Assembly: GCA_025055115.1 (NCBI GenBank)
Contig: JANWYJ010000068.1
Location: 1 to 58,470, forward strand
DNA from: Gemmata sp.
Lineage (GTDB): Bacteria > Planctomycetota > Planctomycetia > Gemmatales > Gemmataceae
DNA: 58,470 nt
Direction: 5' to 3'
The notes beneath the pieces were generated by a model. The model saw only the letters and a list, made by a program, of their open reading frames with translations. It was not told the DNA's origin and did not search any database. The position numbers and the translations under genes were made by a program. Below are positions 16,286 through 25,639 of this stretch, piece after piece. Position 1 is the stretch's first letter. Every line of letters begins with the position of its first letter.

Positions 16286-17344
16286 TCAGCCGACGCGGAA
16301 CACCACCACAGCCCCAGCCCCCGAACCCGCTGCCAGGCTGCGGTCGTCGGGCGACCACGCCACAACCGAAGCTTCTGCTTCCGGAAAACGGAATTCGCCG
16401 ATCAAAGCCCCTTTGCGGTTCAGCGGCTGCCACAACAATACCTTGCCATCCAACCCGGCCGAAGCCAGTAAGAAGCCACGGGCTTGGTACGCCAACGCGG
16501 TAATACTCGTTTCCTCATCGTGGCCCACGAGCATCTGCGGTTTTGAGCCTTCGGGTCCCTTGGGTCCGGCCTGACAATCCCAGATGCACACCACCGGGCC
16601 GCCACCCGTGGCCAAATAGCGTGAGGAATAGTCCCAGGCTAGCTCCCGGACCTTGGTGCGGTAGCCCCACATCTGCAGATCGCGCAGCGATTCGAAATAC
16701 CAAAAGTGGACGGTAGCATCTTGGTTGCCGTGGGCGAGAACCTGGCCATCAGGACTCCACGCCATGGCCAGCGGCGAGCCTTTCCAGGCCAGCACCCGTA
16801 CCGGTTCGCTGCTGGCCAGCGGATCGTAGGTGGTCGCGGCCCCATAGGCGAGCACGGTGAGCTGTTGCGTGCCGGGACGCCACTTGACATCCATCACCGT
16901 GCCCGCTTGGGGGGGCAATTCGCGGACCAAATCGCCGGTTGCGGTCCAAACGCGGGCTTTTTTCCCCGCGGCTGCCGCCAGGTACTGCCCGCCAGGATGC
17001 CACACGACCTTCTCCGCCCACGCCGCGCCAGCGTCCAGCTCGTAAACCGCTTGACCGGTCCCCGTATCCCACAGCCGCACGCGCCCATCTTGCCCCACCG
17101 AAGCCAACAAATTCCCGTGGGGTTGCCAGGCGATCGCGGTGGTACCAAAGCCATGACCGGGCAGGGAGTGAACCACCTGACCACTCGCCGCATCGAAAAG
17201 GGTGATCGGCCCGCTGACCGCCGCCACGGCCACGCGCGTGCCATCCGGCGACCACGCCAGGCTGATGGCATGATCAGACACCGTGGCTTGCCAACTGGGC
17301 CGCAAGCGATTTTCCGAGCGGCCAAAAAGACTTGAAAGAGGCAT
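16286..17344 (-). CDS. WD40-repeat beta-propeller protein
   Basis: A 352-residue protein made of six to seven WD40 blades and little else: repeats with the pattern LAWSPDG-RVAVAA...ITLFD, then IAWQPHGNLLASVGQDGRVRLWD (positions of H/D/W-D conserved), MAWSPDGQVLAHGNQDATVHFW, LAYQARGFLLASAGLDGKVLLW and VVAWSPDDRSLAAGS. No signal peptide, no enzyme domain, so it is probably a cytoplasmic scaffold. The start at 17344 is preceded by GGGGAA; the frame stays open further upstream only through the repeated GC-rich spacer, which I do not think is coding. It follows the CobW-type gene on the same strand after about 310 nt. Confidence 0.85.
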   Translation of the reverse strand: MPLSSLFGRSENRLRPSWQATVSDHAISLAWSPDGTRVAVAAVSGPITLFDAASGQVVHSLPGHGFGTTAIAWQPHGNLLASVGQDGRVRLWDTGTGQAVYELDAGAAWAEKVVWHPGGQYLAAAAGKKARVWTATGDLVRELPPQAGTVMDVKWRPGTQQLTVLAYGAATTYDPLASSEPVRVLAWKGSPLAMAWSPDGQVLAHGNQDATVHFWYFESLRDLQMWGYRTKVRELAWDYSSRYLATGGGPVVCIWDCQAGPKGPEGSKPQMLVGHDEETSITALAYQARGFLLASAGLDGKVLLWQPLNRKGALIGEFRFPEAEASVVAWSPDDRSLAAGSGAGAVVVFRVG

Positions 17345-17655
17345 CGGAATTCCCCACAAGCGACTATACCGCCGCCAGCCCCCGCACCCCATTCCCCCGA
17401 CGGCCCGAGGGACCCTGATGGAATGGTCTATCGTGTTCGCAAAATTTCCCTCGCACCACCCTTGTTCCCGCGACGGCCCGAGGGACCTGCCGGTCCTCCG
17501 TCCTCCGGAACGGGGAGCTCGAAGTCGCTCGCACCACCCTTGTTCCCGCGACGGCCCGAGGGACCGGTCCTCCGGTGGCCACAACGCGACCGTGACCCGC
17601 CCCACCACCATCGCTGAAGCGGGGGGGCGACATCCCCAGCCCACCGACTCGCCAC
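17345..17655. other. Intergenic region filled by a three-copy repeat
   Basis: About 310 nt between the CobW-type gene and the WD40 gene (both minus). Half of it consists of three copies of a CGACGGCCCGAGGGACC-containing block; no other feature seen. Confidence 0.7.
17398..17565. repeat. Three-copy spaced duplication, offsets 73 and 78
   Basis: A 38-nt block at 17450-17487 is exactly repeated at 17528-17565 (offset 78, spacer 40). Its last 17 nt also occur at 17398-17414, 73 nt further left. Confidence 0.95.
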
Positions 17656-18720
17656 TTACGCCAGGCAACTCTGGAAGCCCGCGGTCAGGGCTTGGCGATC
17701 CAGATTGCGGCCAATGAACACCAACTTATTGGACCGCGGCGTGGTGCCCCACGGCTTATCGAGTTTGCCATCGAAGAGCATGTGCACACCTTGGAACACA
17801 AACCGATGCGGCTCGCCTTTGAGGGCCAACACCCCCTTCATCCGGAAAATATCCGGTCCTTTTTCTTGCAACAGTTTGCTCATCCATTGATTCAACTTCT
17901 TGGCGTCCAGATCGCCCTCCAAAGCAATTCCGACACTGCTGACCGATGTATCGTGAACATGGTCCGGCTCTTCGGCCATCCCCAGTGAATGCGGAGCGTG
18001 CTCGTGTTCGCAGTGGCCGTGCTCGTGGTCGCAGCGGGAATGATCGTGGTGGTCGTGCGCGGGGCGACTGTGTTTGAGAAACTCCGGCTCGTGTTCCAAA
18101 ATCCGGTCCAGATCGAAACCTTTGATGTTCAGTACATGATTGAGATCGATCTGGGCCTTGTGTGTGCGATGGATGGTGGCCGTGGCATTCATTTTGCGGA
18201 TCATCCGTTCCAGACGATCCAATTCCACCGGGGTCACGAGGTCGATTTTGTTGAGCAAAACGACATCGGCAAAGGCGATTTGTTCTTGGACTTCGTGGCT
18301 ATCCCAATGCAACAGAACATGCTTGGCATCCACCACGGTGACAATCCCATCGATGGTGGTTTTGGCTTGGATTTCGCTATCCATGAAGAAGGTTTGGGCG
18401 ACCGGCCCCGGATCGGCTAGGCCCGTGGTTTCGATGAGGATATAGTCGAATTTGTCGCGGCGCTTCATCAGGTTGCCGAGAATCCGGATCAGATCACCGC
18501 GCACGGTGCAGCAGATGCAGCCGTTATTCATCTCGAAGATTTCTTCTTCGGCATTGATGACGAGGTCTTGATCGACCCCAATTTCGCCGAATTCATTTTC
18601 AATAACCGCGATCCGCTTACCGTGATTGGCGGTGAGAATGTGATTCAACAAAGTAGTCTTCCCCGCCCCCAGAAAGCCGGTTAAGACGGTGACAGGAACC
18701 CGAGCATTCGTGGCCGACAT
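17656..18720 (-). CDS. CobW/COG0523 (G3E) metallochaperone GTPase
   Basis: A 354-residue P-loop GTPase. Walker A GFLGAGKTT (residues 15-23), the family signature CxCC (C68, C70, C71), ETTGLADP (about 97-104), LNKIDLV as the base-specificity motif (about 155), and a His/Asp-rich loop at about 220-250 (HDHHDHSRCDHEHGHCEHEH pattern) able to bind Zn or similar metals. The C-terminal CobW_C domain ends at about 345 with DGKLDKPWG. Members deliver Zn, Co or other metals to target enzymes; here the target is unknown. The ribosome binding site AGGGG lies inside one arm of a 10-bp dyad just upstream. Confidence 0.93.
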   Translation of the reverse strand: MSATNARVPVTVLTGFLGAGKTTLLNHILTANHGKRIAVIENEFGEIGVDQDLVINAEEEIFEMNNGCICCTVRGDLIRILGNLMKRRDKFDYILIETTGLADPGPVAQTFFMDSEIQAKTTIDGIVTVVDAKHVLLHWDSHEVQEQIAFADVVLLNKIDLVTPVELDRLERMIRKMNATATIHRTHKAQIDLNHVLNIKGFDLDRILEHEPEFLKHSRPAHDHHDHSRCDHEHGHCEHEHAPHSLGMAEEPDHVHDTSVSSVGIALEGDLDAKKLNQWMSKLLQEKGPDIFRMKGVLALKGEPHRFVFQGVHMLFDGKLDKPWGTTPRSNKLVFIGRNLDRQALTAGFQSCLA

Positions 18721-18729
18721 GCGTAACTA

Positions 18730-18767
18730 CCCCTGTTCGAGTCGATGAAGCGAACAGGGGAATTGTA
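18730..18767 (-). promoter_or_regulatory. Extended -10 promoter element and 10-bp dyad before the CobW-type gene
   Basis: On the minus strand TGGTACAAT (TG-N-TACAAT, -10 box at 18762-18767) is followed at once by a perfect inverted repeat: CCCCTGTTCG (18751-18760) and CGAACAGGGG (18730-18739), 11 nt apart. The dyad covers the expected transcription start and contains the AGGGG ribosome binding site, so it could be an operator for a metal regulator or an RNA hairpin masking the start. No convincing -35 box. Confidence 0.55.
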
Positions 18768-18880
18768 CCACGCCAGAACCCCGCGCGAAGGTTGGTAGTG
18801 CCCGGGGGGGGGTCGGAATTTCTGACAGAAGACGCCGCCGCGGCGGCTGTGCCGCCACAGCAGAGCGGACCATGCGGCGA

Positions 18881-18936
18881 AGAATCCAGCGCTATCCGGA
18901 CGTTCGGGAGAATCCAGCGCTATCCGGACGTTCGGG
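18881..18936. repeat. 28-bp perfect tandem over a stop codon
   Basis: Exact copies at 18881-18908 and 18909-18936. The stop TAG of the LTxxQ-like gene lies in the left copy (18892-18894). Because 28 is not a multiple of three, the two copies are read in different frames. Confidence 0.97.
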
Positions 18937-19884
18937 CCGTCGCGGATTGTTACCGTCCGGCCGACCTGGGCCGAACAGATCGGGCAGGGGGAAACGACCC
19001 TCGGGCAACCGTTCGAGCAACCGCTGGAATTGGTCGTCGTTGAGGACTTTTTTCAGTTTCTCCAGAACGTCTTTTTGCATCATTTCGATCGTTTGTGGAA
19101 TGTCCCGGCGGGCGATGATGCCGTCGCGAACCTTGTCGGCCAGGTCCCGCATTTTTTGGGCCTGAGCTTCGAGCAGTTCGCGCAGATCGCCCTGTTGCCG
19201 CTCTGTGAGTTTCAAGCCACCGAAGAGTCGCTCGAAGGCGGGAGGGCGGCCCGGTGCCGGTCCTTCCGGTGGCTGCGGAGCGGGGCGAACGGAGGGCGGT
19301 TCGGGCGGTGCCGGCGCAGGACGAGCGGGGCGTTCGGGCGGCCCCATCGGCTCCCCCGGACCGCGTGGCCCCAGGCCCCAGGGGCCACCTCGACCCCAGG
19401 GGCCATCCCCCCAGCCCCAGGGACCACGGCCACGCTCGGCGTCGCCGCCGTCGCGTCGTTGAATGTTCCGGTGGATTTCCTGAATCAGCTTCTGAGCCGC
19501 CACGGCTTTGGCCGCATCACGCCCTTCGACTAATTGTTCCAACGCCGGAAGAGCGGGCGGACCGACGGCAATCACCGCCATCCGGGCACTTTCACGCACC
19601 ACATCATGGGGATCAGTAATCCGCTCCAAAAGAACCTTGACCCACGCTTCCACCGTGGCATCGGGTCGCGGCAGGGGGCCGCGGGGGCGCTCGGTCGGTT
19701 CTGGCCGAGCGTCCTTCTTGTCACTTTTCCCCTTTTTGTCGCCTTTTTGCTTGTTGTCTTGCGCCGCGGCATCGGAGGGGCCTTGGCCTAAGGGGGGTTG
19801 GACCTCGGCGACAACCAGCGACGCCGTGGTCGCCAGACCGGCCATCAAGGCCAAAGGAGCGACAACGCGGGTGAGCCAGAACAT
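18892..19884 (-). CDS. Secreted Pro/Gly-rich protein with LTxxQ-like helical domain
   Basis: A 330-residue exported protein (signal peptide APLALMAGLATTASLVVAE). A Lys/Asp-rich stretch is followed by a HEAT-like helical segment (about 75-140), a long Gly/Trp/Pro-rich linker (about 150-225) and a helical domain with LTERQQGDLRELLEAQAQKM (about 230-300; only the LTERQ motif is diagnostic), resembling CpxP/Spy/LTxxQ periplasmic proteins. It is divergent from the sigma factor gene, so it may be a target of that sigma or the kinase. The C-terminus is formed by the 28-bp tandem, which shifts the frame and supplies the stop; the original end was probably different. Confidence 0.7.
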   Translation of the reverse strand: MFWLTRVVAPLALMAGLATTASLVVAEVQPPLGQGPSDAAAQDNKQKGDKKGKSDKKDARPEPTERPRGPLPRPDATVEAWVKVLLERITDPHDVVRESARMAVIAVGPPALPALEQLVEGRDAAKAVAAQKLIQEIHRNIQRRDGGDAERGRGPWGWGDGPWGRGGPWGLGPRGPGEPMGPPERPARPAPAPPEPPSVRPAPQPPEGPAPGRPPAFERLFGGLKLTERQQGDLRELLEAQAQKMRDLADKVRDGIIARRDIPQTIEMMQKDVLEKLKKVLNDDQFQRLLERLPEGRFPLPDLFGPGRPDGNNPRRPERPDSAGFSRTSG

Positions 19885-20074
19885 ACCAACGTCTCCAATC
19901 GGGAGCGGGGCGATCCGGGGGTAATCCCGTGCATCGCCACATCAATTCTGTAATAATGAAAACGGCCACCGGAACCCATCGACGACAGGTTCCGAGCTTT
20001 TTCATGGGGCTAATGCGGTCCTGATTCGGGCCGCGGGAGCGTTTCAGACCCTTAGCCACCCACGGGGACAGACG

Positions 20075-20716
20075 ATGCCCGCAGAAGGAGAATCGGCCAT
20101 TGCCGGATTGTTGGAGCAGGTGCGGGCGGGCGACCAACACGCCCTGGCCGAGTTGTACGCCCGCCATCGCGACAAACTTCGGCGCATGATCCAGTTGCGG
20201 CTCGATCACCGCCTGGCTGGGCGGGTGTCGCCCTCCGACATTCTGCAGGAAGCTTTTATTGATGCTGTCAAGCGGATTCACCATTATTTTGAAAAACCCG
20301 ACCAGCCGTTTTTTGGCTGGTTGCGGCTGATTGTCGGTCAACGATTGGCGGATGTCCACCGGGAGCATTTGGCGCTGAAGCGCGATGTTGGTCAGGAAGT
20401 GTCGATGTATCGCAGCGGTCCGGGCGCGGATTCGGCGTGCTTGGCGGCCTGTTTGCTCGGCGACGGCACCAGCCCCAGTCATGCCGCGGCCCGCAGTGAG
20501 GCCTGCGCCCAACTCGAGGATGCTTTGGAACATATGGACCCCCTCGATCGGGAAGTGCTGGCTCTGCGGCACTTCGAGGAACTGAGTAACACCGAAACCG
20601 CGGCGATTCTCGGCATTCAGCCGGCGGCCGCCAGCAAACGCTATGTCCGGGCGTTGGCCCGACTCAAACAGATTCTCGAAGCCATTCAAGGCTGGGGCGC
20701 AAGTCGTGAAGGATAA
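20075..20716 (+). CDS. ECF-like sigma-70 factor (planctomycete group)
   Basis: A 213-residue sigma factor. Region 2 spans about 8-85 (QHALAELYARHRDKLRRMIQLRLD pattern, then SDILQEAFIDA and FFGWLRLI), region 4 about 145-205 (LDREVLALRHFEELSNTETAAILGI pattern, with the helix-turn-helix ending in AAASKRYVRAL). Sigma factors of this kind are usually paired with a membrane kinase in Gemmataceae, and here a kinase gene starts only seven bases after the stop, so both are surely one transcript. An AT-rich TAATAAT at about 19951 may be part of its promoter. Which genes it controls is unknown; the divergent LTxxQ-like gene is the first candidate. Confidence 0.92.
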   Translation: MPAEGESAIAGLLEQVRAGDQHALAELYARHRDKLRRMIQLRLDHRLAGRVSPSDILQEAFIDAVKRIHHYFEKPDQPFFGWLRLIVGQRLADVHREHLALKRDVGQEVSMYRSGPGADSACLAACLLGDGTSPSHAAARSEACAQLEDALEHMDPLDREVLALRHFEELSNTETAAILGIQPAAASKRYVRALARLKQILEAIQGWGASREG

Positions 20717-20723
20717 ATCCGCC

Positions 20724-23276
20724 ATGACGACCGAAGATCGTGACCCAGTCGATATTCTGGCCGAAGAATTCGCCGATCGGTTACGCCGTGGCGAGCATCC
20801 GTCGGTCAGCGATTATGCGTCCGCGCATCCTCAATATGCGGAGCAATTGCGGGAAATTCTTCCCGCGGTGGCGCAAATCGAGTTGTTGAAACGCTTCCGA
20901 CAACCGCTCGGTTCGTCGGCGTTGCCCGAGCGGCTAGGGGATTTCCGGATTGTTCGCGAATTGGGCCGGGGCGGCATGGGGGTTGTCTTTGAGGCGGTGC
21001 AGGAATCGTTGGGCCGCCCCGTGGCTCTGAAGGTGCTGGCTCGGCATGCCCAACTGGATCCCAAGCGGCGCGAACGCTTCATCCGCGAAGCCCAAGCCGC
21101 GGCCAAATTGCACCATACCAACATCGTACCGGTCTTTGGTGTCGGGGAGCACGACGGGTGGCCCTACTATGTCATGCAACTGATCCCCGGCAGTGGTTTG
21201 CACACGATCATCCACCACTGGCGCATCCAACGGGGTCTGGAGGCGACCACGCCGCCCACAGCCGCCACCGCATCAGACACGCAACCCCCCGACAACCACG
21301 AAACGCCACCGCCTCCATCCGCCCGCGCTGTTCCCCAATATGGCGATTGGCGGTTTGTGGCCGAAGTTGGCCGGCAAGCCGCCGAGGCCCTGCACTACGC
21401 CCACAAACAGGGGGTGCTGCACCGCGACATCAAGCCGGCGAACCTCATCCTTGATGGCGAAACGGTGTGGATCGCCGATTTTGGCCTGGCCAAAATGACC
21501 AACACCGACGGTCTGACCGCCACCGGCGATATTCTTGGCACTCTTCAGTATCTGCCCCCCGAATGCCTGGTCGGCCGGGCCGATGTCCGCAGCGATATTT
21601 ACGGCTTGGGGGCCACTCTCTATGAACTGCTGACGCTCGCATCGCCGTATGTGGCAGAAAGTCCGGGCCGGCTCATCAAACTGGTCGCCGATACCGATCC
21701 GCGGCCCCCCCGCGAGATCAACCCCCACATTCCCCGCGATCTGGAAACCATCGTTCTGAAGGCGATGGCCCGGCGGCCCAACGACCGTTACCCCACAGCC
21801 CGCGAACTGGCCGACGATCTCCGGGCTTTTCTCGACGATCGACCGATCAAAGCCCGGCGGACCTCGGCGGCAGCGCGCGCCTGGCGATGGTGTCGGCGCA
21901 ATCCCGCCGTGGCCTCGCTGGCCGCCAGCACGATGTTGGCGCTGGCCCTGGCAGCCGCAGCCGGCTGGATCGGCTATGCGCGGGCCGAAGCACGCCGCCT
22001 CGACGCCGAACGCGAACAACACAACGCCATGCTGGCCAAGGCCGATGCCGAGAAAGCCAAAGCCGATGCTGAGAAAGCCAACGCCGCCGCCCAACAGCTG
22101 GCGCGGCGACTCGAAGAGAACCTCCAACGCTCATTAGAAGCCTTCGAGAAGGTCTTTGAAGCGGCGGGGGGATCGAACCCCCAGAATCTGGTCATTCCGC
22201 TGCCGCCGATGATGTTCGGCCGCGGTCCGGTGGGGCCGGACCGTTGGTTCGGGGGACCCGGAGGGGCTTTGCTGGCTTTGAGCGGCGGGCCGGAGCGCGG
22301 ACCGGTGAGCATGGGCGGCCCCGGCGGTTCGACTGGTAGCCCCAACCCCCAACCCGGACCAGGGCTTTCCGCCGCTGTCTCCGAAGCGACCGACAAAGCC
22401 ACGATTCTCGAAGCCGTACTCAACTTCTACGACAAATTCTCCGAACAAAACCCGCCCACCCCGCAGTTGCAATTCGAAGCCGCTAAGGCCTCGCGCCGCG
22501 TCTGCGAAGCCCATCGGTGGTTGAAACGACCAGAAACCTCGGCCTCGGCGATCGTGGCCTTCCGCCGGGCCGTCGGCCTGCTCGAACCGCTCGTCAAGCA
22601 ATTTCCTCACGATGAGGCCATGCGCAGCGAATTGATCCTCACCTATCTGGCCGCGCCGGAAGAAGCCTTCCCCTACGATCGCGACCAACCCTTCCGCCAC
22701 GCGGTCGCACTGGCCGCTGGCAACCCGTGGCTGACCGGGACCGTCCAATTCCGTATCGGCCTCATCCAGATGGCCTGCGGCGAGTGGCCGGAAGCCGAAA
22801 CGGCCTTTCAGGAAGCCCTCGATACCCTTCTGAGTGTACCACCGTCGCAACGGCCACCGCATGCCCCGCTCGATATCGCCTGTGTGCGGCTGCATCTGGC
22901 GTGGGCGCAGGGTCGGCAACGGGGGTGGACCGCGGCCCGCAAAGTTCTGGACGACTCCGTTCGTGAATTGGCCCCGCTGGCCCCCAAAATCGAACTGCGT
23001 GGCCCCTCAGCGGCCCGCGGCGAACCCGCACTAACTCCCGCGCAGCAGCTCATGGCCCTCACCTACTTCGCCCTCTACGATGTGTGCGAAAAACTCAACG
23101 ACACCGCCGCGTTGGAATCCGTTCGCCTGCGGGCCGGACAATTCGGCCTGGTGATCAACGAAACCGGCGGTCGCTGGCGGAACCCGTGGGGTGGCGGATT
23201 CGGCGGCCCCCCCTTCGGCTGGCCGCTCAAGAAAGACGGACCGCCCAAGAAAGACAAAGACGGACCGAAGAACTGA
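20724..23276 (+). CDS. Transmembrane Ser/Thr protein kinase with C-terminal TPR-like region
   Basis: An 850-residue kinase. Kinase domain about 72-365: glycine loop LGRGGMG (about 79-86), catalytic VALK (K about 101), HRDIKPAN (about 232-240), DFGLAK (about 251). A 24-residue membrane segment lies at about 395-418 (VASLAASTMLALALAAAAGW), then a coiled coil with a KADAEKA repeat, a Gly/Pro-rich linker and TPR-like helices to the end. The last 25 residues are Lys-rich. A helical N-terminal segment before the kinase (about 1-65, DILAEEFADRLRRGEHPS) is common in planctomycete kinases. Start at 20724 has AAGGA upstream. Co-transcribed with the sigma factor, which it probably controls by phosphorylation. 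Confidence 0.93.
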   Translation: MTTEDRDPVDILAEEFADRLRRGEHPSVSDYASAHPQYAEQLREILPAVAQIELLKRFRQPLGSSALPERLGDFRIVRELGRGGMGVVFEAVQESLGRPVALKVLARHAQLDPKRRERFIREAQAAAKLHHTNIVPVFGVGEHDGWPYYVMQLIPGSGLHTIIHHWRIQRGLEATTPPTAATASDTQPPDNHETPPPPSARAVPQYGDWRFVAEVGRQAAEALHYAHKQGVLHRDIKPANLILDGETVWIADFGLAKMTNTDGLTATGDILGTLQYLPPECLVGRADVRSDIYGLGATLYELLTLASPYVAESPGRLIKLVADTDPRPPREINPHIPRDLETIVLKAMARRPNDRYPTARELADDLRAFLDDRPIKARRTSAAARAWRWCRRNPAVASLAASTMLALALAAAAGWIGYARAEARRLDAEREQHNAMLAKADAEKAKADAEKANAAAQQLARRLEENLQRSLEAFEKVFEAAGGSNPQNLVIPLPPMMFGRGPVGPDRWFGGPGGALLALSGGPERGPVSMGGPGGSTGSPNPQPGPGLSAAVSEATDKATILEAVLNFYDKFSEQNPPTPQLQFEAAKASRRVCEAHRWLKRPETSASAIVAFRRAVGLLEPLVKQFPHDEAMRSELILTYLAAPEEAFPYDRDQPFRHAVALAAGNPWLTGTVQFRIGLIQMACGEWPEAETAFQEALDTLLSVPPSQRPPHAPLDIACVRLHLAWAQGRQRGWTAARKVLDDSVRELAPLAPKIELRGPSAARGEPALTPAQQLMALTYFALYDVCEKLNDTAALESVRLRAGQFGLVINETGGRWRNPWGGGFGGPPFGWPLKKDGPPKKDKDGPKN

Positions 23277-23335
23277 CCGCAACTTAACTCGCACCACCAC
23301 TTGCCGACCCGCACACCCCGGACAGCGGGCGGCAT

Positions 23336-23434
23336 CGGGATGTTCGGCTGATGTTCAGCCCATTACAGGCGGCGACTGCGAGGCGGTAACGGGATGTTCG
23401 GCTGATGTTCGGCCTGTTACAGGCGGCGACTGCG
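23336..23434. repeat. Direct duplication, offset 54, over the ppk stop codon
   Basis: A 45-nt block at 23390-23434, containing the ppk stop (23417-23419), is repeated at 23336-23380 with three differences. The stop triplet is kept in the downstream copy. Confidence 0.95.
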
Positions 23435-25639
23435 GGTACGGCGCGCCGGTTTAGCCAATTTCGGTGTCGGTGGCGGGGGCAGCGGTTCGTTCACTTGCTC
23501 CAAGAACCGCATCTGACTGCGTACCACGGGCTGCCCCTCCGCCGGCACCACGCGGCGATAGGTGCCGTCGGGCAATAGCTCGCGCGCTTTCACGTTGTCG
23601 GCCAGCGTGGTGCGCAAAATGTCGATGACCCGTTGCTTCAAATCGGGTTGTTCAATGGGGAAAACCACTTCGACGCGGCGGCTGAGGTTGCGGTCCATCC
23701 AGTCGGCGCTGCCGATATACACCTCGGGGTTGCCGCCGTTTTCAAAGTAGAAGATACGGCTGTGTTCCAGGAAGCGATCGACGACGGAAATGACGCGAAT
23801 ATTCTCGCTGACTCCCGGAATGCCCGGCCGCAGGGAGCAGATACCCCGGCAGGCGATCTCGATTTTCACGCCGGCTTGACTGGCACGATAAAGCGCCTTG
23901 ACGACCGCCGGTTCGAGAATGCCGTTGACCTTCACCTGCAGCCGGGCTGGTTTGCCGGCGCGGTGGTTGGCGGCTTCGCGGTCGATCATCTCGATCATCT
24001 GGGTTTGCAAGCGCACCGGGGCGACGATCAATTTCCGCATCGGCGGCAGTGTTGTGCTGGCCGTCAGATGGTTGAAAAGCAGGGTGGCATCTTCGGCAAA
24101 GTCGGGATGGCAGGTGAACAGCCCCAAATCGGTATAAACGCGGGCGGTCTGGGGGTTGTAATTGCCCGTCGAAAGGTGGACATAACGGCGGATGACGTGA
24201 TCCTCATCGCGGCGGACCACCAAGGCGATCTTGCAGTGCGTTTTCAGCCCCACAAAGCCAAAGACGACATGGACGCCGGCTTTTTCTAACTCCCGTGCCC
24301 ACAGAATGTTGCGCTCTTCATCCATGCGAGCTTTCAATTCCACCACCGCGGTTACCTGTTTGCCGCGATCGGCCGCCCGTTGCAAGGCCCGCACAATCGG
24401 TGAATCGCTGCTGGTGCGATAGAGTGTTTGTTTGATGGCCAGCACGCGATCGTCGCTGGCGGCGGCTTCGATGAAATCGACCACCGGGGCAAACGATTCA
24501 TAGGGGTGAAAGACCAACACATCGCGGCCGCGGATGACCGACCAGGGGTTGGTCGCCTGGGCGAAAGCGGCGACCGGAGCGGGTGTGAAGGGCGGGTCAC
24601 GCAGTTCGGCAAAACCGGAGACACCGTAGATTTGGAACAGCCCTGTCAGGTCGAGCATCCCGGGGATGGGGCAAACGTCGGCGGCGTTGAGGTTGAGGCC
24701 ATCGGTGAGAAACAGCACCATATCCGGGGGTGCCCCTTCTTCGATTTCCAGCCGCACCGGATGACCGCGGCGGCGGGCGCGGACATGGGCTTCGATTTCT
24801 TCCAGCAGGTCGTCCACTTCGTCGTCGAGTTCGTATTCGCTGTCGCGTGTTAGGCGGAAGGCAATGGCGGGGCCGATTTCCAGGCCGGGGAACAGATCGG
24901 CCAGATGCAAGCGAATGGCATCTTCCAGCGGCAAAAAGGCGTGGATCGGCGCCGGCGCGGGGGGCAATTCCCCGTTGGCCGAAGGGTTGCGCTCGGTGAG
25001 TGAATCACCCTTGATCGGAGTGGGATTGGTTTTCCCTTCCGTCGGCAGCACGAGAAATCGCGGTAAGACACTGGGCACTTGCACAATGGCGTAGATGGTT
25101 TCGGCGTTATTGGGGCGGCGGAGCATGACCGCCAGATTGAGGGTTTTGTTGGACAGATGCGGAAAGGGGTGGGCTGGATCAGTGGACAGCGGCGTTAGCA
25201 CGGGGAAGATTTCGCGGGTGAAAACCTCATGAACATAAGCCCACTCGGAGGGGGTGAGCTGATCGATGGTCCGCAGCACAATACCGCGCGCAGCTAGCGC
25301 GGGCAGCACGTCTTCACGCAAGACGCGATATTGCTCGTGAACCAATTCGCGGGTCACTTCGCGAATCCGGTCGAGCTGCACCTGCGGCGGCATCTGATCG
25401 GCCCCGGACCCCACCGGGATATTCGCTTGCACCTTCTGCTGCACATTCCCCACCCGCACCATGTAGAATTCATCCAGATTGGAGCTGAAAATGGCCAAAA
25501 ATTTCAGCCGCTCCAGCATCGGCACGCTGGGGTCTTGCGCTTCCTCCAAGACGCGGCGGTTGAATTCCAGCCAGCTTAAGTCGCGATTGATGTACAGCGC
25601 AGGGTCGTCGAGATTCACAACGGTTTGTGGGGCTTGCAC
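23417..25639 (-). CDS. ppk1: Polyphosphate kinase 1
   Basis: A 740-residue PPK1, which makes polyphosphate from ATP and the reverse. The N domain opens with YINRDLSWLEFNRRVLEEA pattern and FLAIFSSNLDEFYMVRVG; the head domain follows; the C domains carry the phosphorylated His in YVHLSTGNYN and Arg/His in RGICSLRPG and DRFLEHSRIFYF. Length is normal for the family. It begins with GTG, with GGGAGC about ten bases upstream. It is transcribed towards the kinase gene (convergent). The 3' end is duplicated once downstream (offset 54). Confidence 0.96.
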   Translation of the reverse strand: MQAPQTVVNLDDPALYINRDLSWLEFNRRVLEEAQDPSVPMLERLKFLAIFSSNLDEFYMVRVGNVQQKVQANIPVGSGADQMPPQVQLDRIREVTRELVHEQYRVLREDVLPALAARGIVLRTIDQLTPSEWAYVHEVFTREIFPVLTPLSTDPAHPFPHLSNKTLNLAVMLRRPNNAETIYAIVQVPSVLPRFLVLPTEGKTNPTPIKGDSLTERNPSANGELPPAPAPIHAFLPLEDAIRLHLADLFPGLEIGPAIAFRLTRDSEYELDDEVDDLLEEIEAHVRARRRGHPVRLEIEEGAPPDMVLFLTDGLNLNAADVCPIPGMLDLTGLFQIYGVSGFAELRDPPFTPAPVAAFAQATNPWSVIRGRDVLVFHPYESFAPVVDFIEAAASDDRVLAIKQTLYRTSSDSPIVRALQRAADRGKQVTAVVELKARMDEERNILWARELEKAGVHVVFGFVGLKTHCKIALVVRRDEDHVIRRYVHLSTGNYNPQTARVYTDLGLFTCHPDFAEDATLLFNHLTASTTLPPMRKLIVAPVRLQTQMIEMIDREAANHRAGKPARLQVKVNGILEPAVVKALYRASQAGVKIEIACRGICSLRPGIPGVSENIRVISVVDRFLEHSRIFYFENGGNPEVYIGSADWMDRNLSRRVEVVFPIEQPDLKQRVIDILRTTLADNVKARELLPDGTYRRVVPAEGQPVVRSQMRFLEQVNEPLPPPPTPKLAKPARRTRSRRL

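Noticed and set aside
17345-17668. N-terminal extension of the WD40 protein rich in repeated LGPSREQGWCE
   Set aside because: It is the translation of the duplicated spacer, has low complexity and lies upstream of a good ribosome binding site and family-like start.
19885-20725. Minus-strand frame of over 300 codons opposite the sigma factor gene
   Set aside because: Shadow of the sigma factor gene; the sigma factor has clear family motifs and a partner kinase.
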